Shown here piece by piece: positions 6,592 through 14,217 of a DNA stretch of 22,099 nt; the first letter of the stretch is position 1; the number at the start of each line of letters is the position of its first letter. The position numbers and the translations under genes were made by a program. The DNA comes from a virus, in IMG/VR virus record IMGVR_UViG_3300035698_004518, positions 1 through 22,099 of that record. One strand, given 5' to 3'. The notes under the pieces are model-generated. The model searched no databases. It was given only the letters and a program-made list of their open reading frames with translations, and was not told where the DNA came from.

Positions 6592-6855
6592 TTATCTAAA
6601 GATTATGAAACCACTTGCTGCACCATCTGCTGCACCCGTCAAAGTGATTATGTTTGTACTTATAGTACAAGCATCTAAAGTTCCAGCACTGTCGTCAGTG
6701 ACAGCTGCGTACAAAACTTCCTTAGCATTCTTAACTGTCCAAGTGTCGTTCTGTGCTGCTTTCGCTGCACTATCTACAAATCCGATTTTTATACCAGAGT
6801 TTGTTGCTCCACCTAGTTCCGCTAATCTTCCTGCTGTAACATTTGTGTTTGTCAT
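6592..6855 (-). CDS. Capsid decoration-like protein, first copy (87 aa)
   Basis: The protein begins MTNTNVTAGRLAELGGATNS and is rich in Ala, Thr and Gly, with alternating beta strands to the end ITLTGAADGAASGFIIFR. It is the first gene after the major capsid protein and probably decorates or stabilises the shell. It shares its C-terminal pattern with the 97-aa gene that follows. An AAGGAG lies about 11 nt before the ATG. The 110-nt gap upstream contains two hairpins and a T-rich tract, so its expression may be tuned separately from the capsid gene. Confidence 0.58.
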   Translation of the reverse strand: MTNTNVTAGRLAELGGATNSGIKIGFVDSAAKAAQNDTWTVKNAKEVLYAAVTDDSAGTLDACTISTNIITLTGAADGAASGFIIFR

Positions 6856-6892
6856 TTTTTGGTTTTCTCCTTACTTTAGTTAGATGTTTAAT

Positions 6893-6904
6893 GTCCTCAC
6901 GGAC
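6893..6904 (-). promoter_or_regulatory. GNRA-tetraloop hairpin (GUCC-GUGA-GGAC)
   Basis: On the minus strand this is GTCCGTGAGGAC, a 4-bp GC-rich stem closed by GUGA, a member of the very stable GNRA tetraloops. It lies 3 nt after a second perfect hairpin, in the capsid-to-decoration intergenic region. RNA structure is likely, but its function is not known. Confidence 0.5.
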
Positions 6905-6907
6905 TTC

Positions 6908-6924
6908 TACCTGGAAACCAGGTA
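6908..6924 (-). terminator. Perfect 7-bp hairpin after the major capsid gene
   Basis: The minus strand reads TACCTGG TTT CCAGGTA, a perfect 7-bp stem with a 3-nt loop, about 40 nt after the capsid stop codon. The U-rich tract lies before it, not after it, so it is not a textbook bacterial intrinsic terminator. It could protect the 3' end of capsid mRNA, mark a processing site, or work with the T-rich tract as an archaeal-type terminator. Confidence 0.45.
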
Positions 6925-6961
6925 AAAATTTAAAAAATAAAAATAAAAATAAATTTTATTC
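6925..6961 (-). terminator. T-rich tract after the major capsid gene
   Basis: Immediately after the capsid gene the minus strand is almost pure A/T with repeated T4-T6 runs (ATTTTTATTTTTATTTTTT). Archaeal transcription termination uses such U-rich runs without a hairpin, so partial termination here is plausible. It would reduce expression of downstream genes relative to the capsid gene. Confidence 0.4.
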
Positions 6962-6973
6962 CAGCTTAAGCTG
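6962..6973. repeat. 12-bp palindrome over the capsid stop codon
   Basis: CAGCTTAAGCTG is a perfect palindrome that contains the capsid gene stop codon (TAA) at its centre. It could be a coincidence of the codons around the stop, or form the base of the structured 3' end of the capsid message. Confidence 0.4.
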
Positions 6974-8060
6974 AAATTTCTGTAATACTTGAGCAAAAGC
7001 TTGTTGCTTTGATTAAGAAAGCCTCGTAAATCTTTAACATGAATTTCTCTGAATCATTAGTTTTAGCTAAATCTTCGTATGTTAAATCTTGAAGAACTCT
7101 CATTTCCACAACACTCATATCCAAGAAGTAAATTGCTTTACTTCCACTAACATTTGACAAATACATTGAAGGTATTACTGGAACTTTTCCTACCATTGTG
7201 TTTAACACAATAGTTGAGAATCCCCAGAACACTTGTTCACTTGCTTGTAAGTAACCAATCTTCGCTGTTAATAATCCTAGTAAGTCTTGGAAAACTCCAC
7301 TAGAACAAACTGCTAAGTTAGGTCTACCACCGTCGTCAAATGCGTATCGGATTGCTAAGTCAATATCGTTTAAAGTAATTGCTGATGTGTTTTTATCAAC
7401 TGTGTTAGTTGCACCCATCAATTTAACAATACCTGAATATTGAGTAGCGTCTGTTGAGGCGTCACCGTTAACGATTAGTTCTTCTTCTAACTCTTTAATT
7501 TCCCTAGTCTTTACAAGTACTTCCATCTGTTTAGCGTTAGTAGCGTTCTGGTCGTTGAATGCACCAGTTGCTCCACCTGCCGGATTAAGTCCACCTAGAG
7601 ACCAAGCTGGCATTGCTGCGATTGATGGTCCGGTTACTCTTCCTGTAGAATACAAGAATTTAATCTGTGTACTTTGTCTGTCATAAGTAGTATCTGTTTC
7701 AGTTAGAACTGCGTCTTCAATTGCAGTAACTCCTCCTCCCTTTGCTGTTATTACGTTATAATCTGCATACATTCCCTGGTTAGTTACCCTTGGCACTAAT
7801 TCAACTAATGGTGTGTATTTTCTAGTTTGGTCAATCACTCGAGGGTCTACAAAGATTGGTACCATTGCGTAACCTGCAGTTCCAGCTCCACCAGCAGTTG
7901 TGCTTAGTGCTTTCATTGAGATTTCACTATGTTTGTTTCTTAAAGACTCTAAATTAATTGAACCACTATACTCAACTCCTTTCATTGAAATCCCCATTGG
8001 ATTTGAATAAATCGTATGGTTTGGCGTGTTGAGGAATGTAATTCCGTAATTTCCTGACAT
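6966..8060 (-). CDS. Major capsid protein (HK97 fold)
   Basis: This 364-aa protein lies directly after the prohead protease and before decoration-like genes, the canonical capsid position. An N-terminal stretch (about 1-55) precedes STTAGGAGTAGYAMVPIFVD, which resembles the start of the mature shell domain. Then come an extended-loop-like region (about 100-140), a helix with KTREIKELEEELIVNGDAST (the spine helix typical of HK97-fold proteins), and the C-terminal core with GKVPVIPSMYL and KAIYFLDMSVVEMRVLQDLTY. The GDAST tract and the ending YEAFLIKATSFCSSIT are also typical. AAAGGAGGAT lies about 14 nt before the ATG. The protease may trim the N-terminus, but the site is not evident. Confidence 0.85.
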   Translation of the reverse strand: MSGNYGITFLNTPNHTIYSNPMGISMKGVEYSGSINLESLRNKHSEISMKALSTTAGGAGTAGYAMVPIFVDPRVIDQTRKYTPLVELVPRVTNQGMYADYNVITAKGGGVTAIEDAVLTETDTTYDRQSTQIKFLYSTGRVTGPSIAAMPAWSLGGLNPAGGATGAFNDQNATNAKQMEVLVKTREIKELEEELIVNGDASTDATQYSGIVKLMGATNTVDKNTSAITLNDIDLAIRYAFDDGGRPNLAVCSSGVFQDLLGLLTAKIGYLQASEQVFWGFSTIVLNTMVGKVPVIPSMYLSNVSGSKAIYFLDMSVVEMRVLQDLTYEDLAKTNDSEKFMLKIYEAFLIKATSFCSSITEISA

Positions 8061-8095
8061 TTTTCTGTTTTTTATCCTCCTTTGTTTATTATATG

Positions 8096-9025
8096 TTAAA
8101 TTAAACTGAGCATATTTATTGATTTCTCAATATTTTTTACTTCAGGTTTAATTGTCATATGACTCTTGAAAACTGGTTTCTTTTCTAAATCTTTTAACTC
8201 AGTTTTTTGTTTTTCAATAGTTGCATCTTTATCTTTTACTAATGCTTTTAATTCGGTTATAAGTTTTTCATTATTCTCTTTTTCTTTGTCTATAACAGGT
8301 TCCTCGATAACTTCTTCTTTTACAGGTTCCTCGATAACTTCTACCTTAATGGGTTCTTCAATTGGTTTTTCTTCCATGTCTTTTACCTCCATAAGTTTTT
8401 CTAAAAATGATTTTGAAACTAGAACCCTCTCTTCGTTAACCTCCGAATCTGTTATCGCTTTTAACATCACTGATTTCATTCCGAACTCAGTCATAGTTGC
8501 ACCTTTATTTACTGGAGCACCTGTGAAGGCCACATTCAATAATCTTAATTCTTCAATAAGTCTAACTGTTACACCATCAACTTCTTTCTCTATAGTTAAC
8601 AATGGTTGGAATGCAATTGAAAAAGCGTTAATGAATCCATCCTTAATACTTCCCCATAATGCTTTATATTTTGGTGAATTTTTATTTAAGATTGCTTTTA
8701 CCCATAGCCCCTTATCATCAACTTTTGCTTCTACAATTTTTGCAACTGGTAAAATAGAATTATCATCTCTCCAGGCTTCATGCTCATAATCAATTGTGAT
8801 TACAGATTCTTCAATTTGTTTTAACAAAGAATTCATAGCATTCATCGTTACTAAATCATTATATAAATCTACTTCGGGAACAGAAATATATCCGGTAACA
8901 TATGCTTGTTTTTCTCCTTTTAATTCAACAGTATCGAAGGTCATTGTATCAGTATTAAACCGATAACTAGATTGATTATTCATTGTATTTTTCATCTCTT
9001 GAACTGTTTCCATATTATTTGTCAT
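8096..9025 (-). CDS. Prohead protease fused to a scaffold-like C-terminal region
   Basis: Residues about 25-190 are an HK97-type (S78-like) prohead protease: GYISVPEVDLYNDLVT (45-60), then IDYEHE with the likely catalytic His82, then INAFSIAFQP with the likely nucleophile Ser136. LIEELRLLNVAFTGAPVN follows and supplies an acidic residue (Glu158-160) as probable third member of the triad. After about residue 205 the protein changes to acidic EEPVKEEV repeats (219-247) and a Lys/Glu coiled coil (about 248-283), which resembles a delta or scaffold domain fused to the protease. It probably organises capsid subunits in the procapsid, cleaves them and itself, and leaves. Only 26 nt separate it from the preceding gene, and that gap contains the recurring gene-end element. 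There is no obvious GGAGG; ATGs at codons 5, 11 and 15 are possible alternative starts. Confidence 0.8.
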   Translation of the reverse strand: MTNNMETVQEMKNTMNNQSSYRFNTDTMTFDTVELKGEKQAYVTGYISVPEVDLYNDLVTMNAMNSLLKQIEESVITIDYEHEAWRDDNSILPVAKIVEAKVDDKGLWVKAILNKNSPKYKALWGSIKDGFINAFSIAFQPLLTIEKEVDGVTVRLIEELRLLNVAFTGAPVNKGATMTEFGMKSVMLKAITDSEVNEERVLVSKSFLEKLMEVKDMEEKPIEEPIKVEVIEEPVKEEVIEEPVIDKEKENNEKLITELKALVKDKDATIEKQKTELKDLEKKPVFKSHMTIKPEVKNIEKSINMLSLI

Positions 9026-9038
9026 TTTTTATTATTTT

Positions 9039-9052
9039 TAAAACCATCAAAC
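9039..9052 (-). repeat. Gene-end repeat element, copy 2
   Basis: GTTTGATGGTTTTA on the minus strand begins within the TAG stop codon of the virion beta-protein gene and lies 14 nt before the protease start. It is identical over 14 nt to the copy at 16514-16527 and over 12 nt to the copy at 3499-3510. Confidence 0.6.
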
Positions 9053-9660
9053 TAATTTTTGTCGGTATGCTCGTACCATTCTGCACACCATGAGACTGTA
9101 TTGTTTAGATTTGTTTGGTTAGTTAATTTGAAAATGTATACAGTATTTTGTTTTAGAATTATTTCTCTTTCTCTTTCAGCAAACCCAGCAACCTTGTTTG
9201 CTCCTGAAAATTGTGCATAAATACTTGTACCCTCAGAAGTAAATGTGTCCCCAACTCTTGCAATTCCTGATGTGACATTTGCACTATTACGGTTATTATT
9301 TCTAGGTATTAGAACAATTCCGGCAGCGTCAACTACTGCTCCTTCAAAAATTTCAAATGATATAGCACCAGTTCCTTGAAATGCAAATGTTAAATGTAAC
9401 CATTCAACTGTGTTAGATGTTGTATAAGTAAAGTCTTCAATATCTCCACTGCCTAAAGTTTTATAATTACATAAATAAAAATGACTTCCAGAATGGATTT
9501 CATGATGTTCATAATTTATACTTTGTAATGTGTTTGTACTTGAATCAACACCTATACTATTACCAATAGAATCAGTCATAGTAACTCGTCTAGCTTCGGC
9601 TGTGTTCTCATAAGTTCTTTGGTCTTGTTCTTGTTTACCTATTTTTGTATCATATGTCAT
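9052..9660 (-). CDS. Conserved virion beta-sandwich protein
   Basis: This 202-aa protein contains SINYEHHEIHSGSHFYLCNY (about 48-67), then strands with FTYTTSNTVEWLHLTFAFQG, IVLIPRNNNRNSAN, and near the end EREIILKQNTVYIFKLTNQT before VSWCAEWYEHTD. I recognise this layout (YEHHEIH.GS.F, NNNRNSA, ILKQNT.Y, EWYEHTD) as a widespread protein of tailed phages, especially environmental ones, annotated as structural but without a settled role. It probably sits on the virion surface as a decoration or adhesion-associated protein. Here it ends the adhesion cassette just before the protease. The first ATG overlaps the previous gene end by 11 nt. The family recognition is from memory of motifs. Confidence 0.6.
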   Translation of the reverse strand: MTYDTKIGKQEQDQRTYENTAEARRVTMTDSIGNSIGVDSSTNTLQSINYEHHEIHSGSHFYLCNYKTLGSGDIEDFTYTTSNTVEWLHLTFAFQGTGAISFEIFEGAVVDAAGIVLIPRNNNRNSANVTSGIARVGDTFTSEGTSIYAQFSGANKVAGFAEREREIILKQNTVYIFKLTNQTNLNNTVSWCAEWYEHTDKN

Positions 9661-9955
9661 TTTCTATTTTTTGAATAAATTCTTTTTCCTCCTCTTCAAC
9701 TTCTTCTAATTCTTCCTCTTCTCTTTCGTATTCTCCGAATTTTAAAACCTTAGTAATTAACTTATTGTCTGACATGTATTTCTCAATAAAAAAGATATTC
9801 TCCTCGCTGTTCTCTGACTTTTTCCAAACAGACCTTATCAAAACAATTCCTTCATAAGTAATGAACTCGAAAAAAGATTCATGTTCTTTTACAAAGATTG
9901 TATTCTGGTTAAAAAACTTTAAATGAAAAGTTTCCCATTCTATATCTATTATCAT
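9650..9955 (-). CDS. Hypothetical acidic-tail protein (101 aa)
   Basis: I place the start at the ATG at 9955, not at the in-frame ATG 15 nt earlier. The later ATG forms a TAATG stop-start overlap with the previous gene and has GGAGTG about 9 nt upstream. The product begins MIIDIEWETFHLKFFNQNTI, a compact beta-rich region (strands such as FFEFITYEGIVLIR), and ends in a Glu tract (residues about 79-95, YEREEEELEEVEEEEKEF). The acidic tail is probably disordered. No family is recognised. Its place in the adhesion cassette suggests an assembly chaperone for fibre or lectin, or a small virion protein. Confidence 0.5.
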   Translation of the reverse strand: MIIDIEWETFHLKFFNQNTIFVKEHESFFEFITYEGIVLIRSVWKKSENSEENIFFIEKYMSDNKLITKVLKFGEYEREEEELEEVEEEEKEFIQKIENDI

Positions 9956-10305
9956 TATGTTGCACTCCACTCAAAAACAGTTATAGGCTCACATGGTTGA
10001 GGGTTTTCCTCATCATGTGTACAGTTATCAAACTCTAACATAATTGCATGAGTTAAACCAGTCTTTGCCCATCCATTCCAAGCACCGTTTACAAAACCTT
10101 TATATTTGTTTACCTTATTTGGTTTTATCAAATACAAATCACAATCTAATGTAAATTCTCCAGTGTTCAAATCATCTTCGATTATTTCACATACTGGGTC
10201 TTGGTAAAATTCAATTGGATTGAACTTACTTTCTAAAAACATTTTTATTTCTTCCAAAGAACTTAATTCAGTTCCTTTAACTTTTAATCTAAAAAATCCT
10301 ATCAT
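9955..10305 (-). CDS. Hypothetical protein of the adhesion cassette (116 aa)
   Basis: The ATG at 10305 is preferred over an in-frame GTG at 10323 because it gives the TAAaATG stop-start spacing seen elsewhere in this operon. The protein begins MIGFFRLKVKGTELSSLEEI and has a beta-alpha pattern with a helix at about 17-27 (EEIKMFLESKF). The later part has YKGFVNGAWNGWAKTGLTHA, and FDNCTHDEENPQPCEP carries paired Cys and His. Its function is not recognised. It lies between the LamG lectin and the acidic-tail protein, so a role in the tail tip or fibre complex is a reasonable guess. Confidence 0.5.
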   Translation of the reverse strand: MIGFFRLKVKGTELSSLEEIKMFLESKFNPIEFYQDPVCEIIEDDLNTGEFTLDCDLYLIKPNKVNKYKGFVNGAWNGWAKTGLTHAIMLEFDNCTHDEENPQPCEPITVFEWSAT

Positions 10306-10306
10306 T

Positions 10307-11074
10307 TTAATATGTTGAACCACTCCCTGAATTATATAAATCTGTAATTTCTCCCGATGTTAATTCTTTCTCCCAAAAATACACATCATCCTGAAGTCCG
10401 CCAAAAGGAAGAAAAGTAGAATGTGATATTCTAATTCTTGTCATAGTAAAATCAGTAAGAGAACCAGCACTAGACCTATTAACTGATTGCAATGTTCCAT
10501 TTAAATAAATTTTCATTCCAGAAGAGACACCGCTTCCGCTATAAGTTACACAAACATGATACCAGACAGCAGTAGAAGTTAAAACACCAGAAGATGTTGT
10601 AGTTCGTAGATTATTCGCTCCATCAAAAAGTAGAAAATCAATCTCTCGACTAGCGAGAACCCCTACCCTAATTTTTGAAGCACCAGTTGCATTTGGAATC
10701 CAAAAATTATATTCCGTACTTGTTGCTAAAAGCTTAATCCATCCAGAAAAACTGTATGCATCACTTGTTAACTTCCAACTATATGTATTAGCACTTTGGC
10801 TTAATTCATCATTAACCCCATCAAAAGAGGCACAATCCCCAATAACTCCTCCTGATACGAATGAAACTCCACTACCAGGGTTTGGCATATCGGCTCTTCC
10901 AACACAGCTTGTAGTATCGTTTAGTTTCCATCCATCAGTTAATCCTGTGTTAAGTGTCGCATGACCACCAAAGCCGATATAAGTATCATTTATTTTATCT
11001 AAATCTAATTTTGCATCATCATTATTTTTTGATATTAGATAGATTGATTTATTATTTATTTTTCTAATTCCCAT
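10307..11074 (-). CDS. LamG/concanavalin-A-like lectin domain protein
   Basis: This 255-aa protein starts with a short N-terminal segment (1-45) that may anchor it to the virion. One LamG-type jelly roll then spans about residues 46-250. Landmarks are LTDGWKLND (45-53), CASFDGVND (81-89), YSFSGWIKLL (107-116), AVWYHVCVTYSG (169-180), MKIYLNGTLQ (187-196), and LQDDVYFWEKELTSGEI (227-243). These are the usual LamG repeats (FDG, W.H......G....Y.NG, DDV..W...L). Such domains bind glycans, so this is probably a receptor-binding protein. Its ATG overlaps the stop of the long fibre gene (TAATG), which indicates co-expression. Confidence 0.75.
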   Translation of the reverse strand: MGIRKINNKSIYLISKNNDDAKLDLDKINDTYIGFGGHATLNTGLTDGWKLNDTTSCVGRADMPNPGSGVSFVSGGVIGDCASFDGVNDELSQSANTYSWKLTSDAYSFSGWIKLLATSTEYNFWIPNATGASKIRVGVLASREIDFLLFDGANNLRTTTSSGVLTSTAVWYHVCVTYSGSGVSSGMKIYLNGTLQSVNRSSAGSLTDFTMTRIRISHSTFLPFGGLQDDVYFWEKELTSGEITDLYNSGSGSTY

Positions 11075-13857
11075 TAAGCTATCTCCTGATATGTTTGACT
11101 AGGATTAAAATAAGCTATATCTGCTGAAACAGCATGACCAATAATTCTTACAATATCAGCACTTGCACTTGGTGCAGTTTCTGTTGTACCGCCTGCTGTT
11201 GTACTAAGAAATAATTCTGCTCCAACTGTCCAAGCCCAAGTATCATATCTCAAAAATCCTCTCAATAAGAAAACACCAGCATTTGTTGCAGTAATAGAAT
11301 TTGTTGCCATTACTAACATTCCTTTACTTGTTGCAACAGCGTCTGCATCACATAAAGTAATTCCACCTGCTGAATCTAAATAACCCACCTGGCCAATTGT
11401 AAATGAACTTGTTGCTGTAAAACTTGCTACATCCCCACTCCAATTTAAATTGGCTGAAGGTGTTGAATCTAACACTCTTGATTTTGCATAAATATTATCC
11501 CACTTCTTAGCATCTGTTCCAAGGTCATCTGTTTCATCTGTGTCAGAAATTAATGAAGTATTAATTGCAACCGAAGCCAAATTATCTAAAGCTGTTGTTG
11601 CTCCACCTGTTGCTGTTGATGCTTGGAATGATGGTGCTGCTCCAGCTCCATTAGAAGTAAGAACTTGTGCTGCAGTTCCTATTGCTATTTCACCAAAAGC
11701 AGTTGTTGATGAAGCATATGGTATTAAATATTGTGTCCTTGCATATGTGTTTTGTGTATCAGGTGCCAATCCTGTAATAGTTGTAACAGTGCCTGCATTT
11801 CCAGTTATTGAACCAGTGATTGCATTAGTAACTGTTAAATCTGTAAACCATCCCTTAGTTATTCTAGTTCCTGTACTTCCAATATCACCGGTTAGTTGAA
11901 AATTCGAACCATCATAAGTCAATCCTGTTGTACCTTCAATTGTACCATTACCAGTCCATACTCCAACTTGATTATCAACAGGTGTACCTACTTTTGTAAC
12001 ATCTCCACTTCCACCTCCACCAGCAGCCCACTCTGGAGCAGTTGCTCCAGCATTCATTGTTAAAACTTGCCCAGCCGTTCCTTTAGCCAATCTAGTTAGA
12101 ACATTTGAAGATCTATAATAAGTATCACCATCAGCGTCAGAACCTAAAGTCATTGTAACACCACCCAAAACATTTGTAGAATCTGTTATTGTTTTATTTG
12201 TTAAAGCTTGAACAGCAGTTAATCCAGCTAATTGTTCAGAAACTCCAGAAGCATCGTATGTTGCAATAAGCATATCACCACCTCCAGCGGGTGTTGTCCA
12301 TTCAGGAGCAGTTGCTCCTGCATTAACTGTCAAAGATTGTCCATTTGTTCCAATACCAAGACGTGTTAAAATACCACTACCGTTTCTATAATAAACATCT
12401 CCTTCAGCGTCAGAACCTAAAGTCATTGTAACACCATCAATTGTTGTAACAGTTCCTGCATTTCCAGTTATTGAACCTGCAATTGGATTTGTAACAGTTA
12501 TGTCTGTAAACCATCCCTTAGTTATTCTTGAAGCCGTGGCTCCAAAATCTCCAGCCATTAAAAAGTTTATAGTATCATAATATAAATTTGTTGAACCTTC
12601 AATAGTGGTGGCGTTTGTCCATACAGCAATTTGGTTGTTAACTGGGGTTCCAGTATTTGATACGTTTCCAGTTCCAGCAGTTACCCATTCTAACCCCGTT
12701 GCTGTTGCACTGTTTGCACCCAAAACTTCTCCATTAGCACCAACTCCTAATCTAGCATCAACAGTTGTATAAGTAAAAATGTCTCCCTTAGTTGTTAAAG
12801 GGTTTGGTTCTCCTGCTCCTAATTGAAAATCATTACCACCATCATCAGTAAACCATAATTGGTTTGGTGTAGCTGTTTTTACCCAGAGCTGTCCATGCCC
12901 AGGAATGTCACTTGATGCTGAAGCTTGTTCTTTAACATATGCAACACCTGATGAAATTGTAAAATCTCCACCCTGTAATCCAAGTCCTTGTAAAAATGAA
13001 CCTATAGGTATAAAAGCTACTTGACTAGCCGTGAATGTTGCAACAGCCGATGAACCTGCTGTAATATATACAGCTGTTCCAGTTTTACAAGCTAATTCTA
13101 AATTATCTGAAGCATTACCACCAACTCTGTGACCAGATGAAGATACAGTTCCCCAATGGTGTTGGTCTCCAATTGCTTGTAACATTCCACCATTAACGTA
13201 TAATTCAGCTGTTGCATCTGAAGCTCCATTAATTCCAACATTACCACCATAAGTTATTCCATTAGTGTCAACTGTCCAAACACTATTTATTGTGTTACCT
13301 GTCCAACTTAATCCTGTTCCAGCTGTAATAACCGTCGAAGGTGTTGCTGTGAACGATGAGTTTGTTGTAACGCTACTATTATTTGAAACCTCAGTATCAA
13401 AATCTGAAATATTTGAAGCAGCTAAAGAAGTCCATAATAAACCTGTAGTTTCACCACTAGCAGCTAATAATGCCTGTCCATCTGTTCCAACTGCTAATCT
13501 AGCGTCAACAGTTGTGTAAGTATAAACATCCCCTTTAGTTGTCAAAGGACTACTAGAACCAGCTGATGAAAATTCTAAAGCTGTTTCACCAGAATTAACT
13601 GTTGCTACTTTACCAGCTTGTCCAGAATATGTCGAAGGTGTGTCTGTCAATCCTAAAAATGTTGTAATTCCTACAGCTGCTGAAAATTCTAAAGCTGTTT
13701 CACCAGAATTAACCTGAGGAAATTTCCCAGCTTGTCCAGTATAAGTGGATGGTGTATCTGTTAATGCTATAAAATCAGATGTTCCCGACCCTGCTCCGCC
13801 TTCAAAAGTCACCGTAATAGGTTGTGCGTCTTCAATTGTTGCAGTTATTTCTGTCAT
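11074..13857 (-). CDS. Long tail fibre / adhesion protein built from repeats
   Basis: This 927-aa protein is rich in Thr, Gly, Ala, Ser and Asn and is typical of viral fibres. I see four kinds of internal repeats, each present twice: LTDTPSTY.GQAGK...VNSGETALEFS (32-59 and 70-97), LTTKGD..TYTTVDARL.VG (105-130 and 354-380), a 72-residue unit ending RITKGWFTD and ITGNAGTVTT (402-473 and 623-695), and GVTMTLGSDA.GD.YYR...LTRL..GT.GQ.LT.NAGATAPEW (475-520 and 566-610). The C-terminus (about 800-927), with GVFLLRGFLRYDTWAWTVG, ELFLSTTAGGTTETAPS and IIGHAVSADIAYF, is a common closing module of fibre proteins. It probably forms a trimeric fibre contacting the host. It follows the BppU-N-like gene after 2 nt. 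Confidence 0.78.
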   Translation of the reverse strand: MTEITATIEDAQPITVTFEGGAGSGTSDFIALTDTPSTYTGQAGKFPQVNSGETALEFSAAVGITTFLGLTDTPSTYSGQAGKVATVNSGETALEFSSAGSSSPLTTKGDVYTYTTVDARLAVGTDGQALLAASGETTGLLWTSLAASNISDFDTEVSNNSSVTTNSSFTATPSTVITAGTGLSWTGNTINSVWTVDTNGITYGGNVGINGASDATAELYVNGGMLQAIGDQHHWGTVSSSGHRVGGNASDNLELACKTGTAVYITAGSSAVATFTASQVAFIPIGSFLQGLGLQGGDFTISSGVAYVKEQASASSDIPGHGQLWVKTATPNQLWFTDDGGNDFQLGAGEPNPLTTKGDIFTYTTVDARLGVGANGEVLGANSATATGLEWVTAGTGNVSNTGTPVNNQIAVWTNATTIEGSTNLYYDTINFLMAGDFGATASRITKGWFTDITVTNPIAGSITGNAGTVTTIDGVTMTLGSDAEGDVYYRNGSGILTRLGIGTNGQSLTVNAGATAPEWTTPAGGGDMLIATYDASGVSEQLAGLTAVQALTNKTITDSTNVLGGVTMTLGSDADGDTYYRSSNVLTRLAKGTAGQVLTMNAGATAPEWAAGGGGSGDVTKVGTPVDNQVGVWTGNGTIEGTTGLTYDGSNFQLTGDIGSTGTRITKGWFTDLTVTNAITGSITGNAGTVTTITGLAPDTQNTYARTQYLIPYASSTTAFGEIAIGTAAQVLTSNGAGAAPSFQASTATGGATTALDNLASVAINTSLISDTDETDDLGTDAKKWDNIYAKSRVLDSTPSANLNWSGDVASFTATSSFTIGQVGYLDSAGGITLCDADAVATSKGMLVMATNSITATNAGVFLLRGFLRYDTWAWTVGAELFLSTTAGGTTETAPSASADIVRIIGHAVSADIAYFNPSQTYQEIA
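11773..12798 (-). repeat. Intragenic duplicated fibre modules
   Basis: The segments 12439-12654 and 11773-11991 encode two copies of a 72-73-residue unit (GTPV.NQ..VW... RITKGWFTD... SITGNAGTVTT). The segments 12298-12435 and 12028-12162 encode two copies of the GVTMTLGSDA...NAGATAPEW unit. DNA similarity is visible, for example shared runs such as CCATCCCTTAGTTATTCT and AACCTAAAGTCATTGTAACA. This suggests internal duplication and possible length variation by recombination. Confidence 0.7.
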
Positions 13858-13859
13858 TT

Positions 13860-14216
13860 TTATGCTACTGAATCAGTTACTCCTTGTACTAAATTATAAT
13901 TTCCTCTTAGAACAGTTCGAACATCTCCCCCCGCTGTTTTAAATTTTATATCATATGGATAAATTCCAGGTGTAATGTTTAAAGTGTCTGCTCTATCGAT
14001 TGTTATTGATACCACTCCCAATGTTGGACTCGGAATCGATGTAATTGTTTTTTTATAAATAGATTGTGCATCTGAATCGCTTTTATCCTTCTTCAATGTC
14101 ATATAAAAAGTATAACCTGTTAAATCAATGGGGTCTGAACTACCATCAACTAATGTTAAGTTGTATGGAAAATCATCTCCTTCATCAAAGTTTAAATCTT
14201 GGTATTGTGCTGCCAT
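13860..14216 (-). CDS. BppU N-terminal-like (baseplate/fibre-anchor) protein
   Basis: This 118-aa beta protein begins MAAQYQDLNFDEGDDFPYNL and contains IDLTGYTFYMTLKKDK (31-46), then LGVVSITIDRADT, then PGIYPYDIKFKTAGGDVRTV with a short end. The pattern (GDDF...L......IDLTGYT..MT.K, then G...I.I....T....PG.Y.YDI....GG....) matches the N-terminal domain of BppU-type baseplate proteins, which anchor receptor-binding fibres. In lactococcal phages this domain is fused to longer proteins, whereas here it stands alone just upstream of the long fibre gene. It probably anchors that fibre to the virion. No strong GGAGG precedes it, but its start lies 1 nt after the MuF-like gene stop region. Confidence 0.62.
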   Translation of the reverse strand: MAAQYQDLNFDEGDDFPYNLTLVDGSSDPIDLTGYTFYMTLKKDKSDSDAQSIYKKTITSIPSPTLGVVSITIDRADTLNITPGIYPYDIKFKTAGGDVRTVLRGNYNLVQGVTDSVA

Positions 14217-14217
14217 C

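Noticed and set aside
6893-6904. Hammerhead ribozyme, because GTCCGTGAGGAC is identical to the stem II of well-known hammerheads
   Set aside because: The required core segments CUGAUGA before and GAAA after the stem are absent (the flanks read GGTAGAA and ATTAAAC), so only the tetraloop stem is shared.
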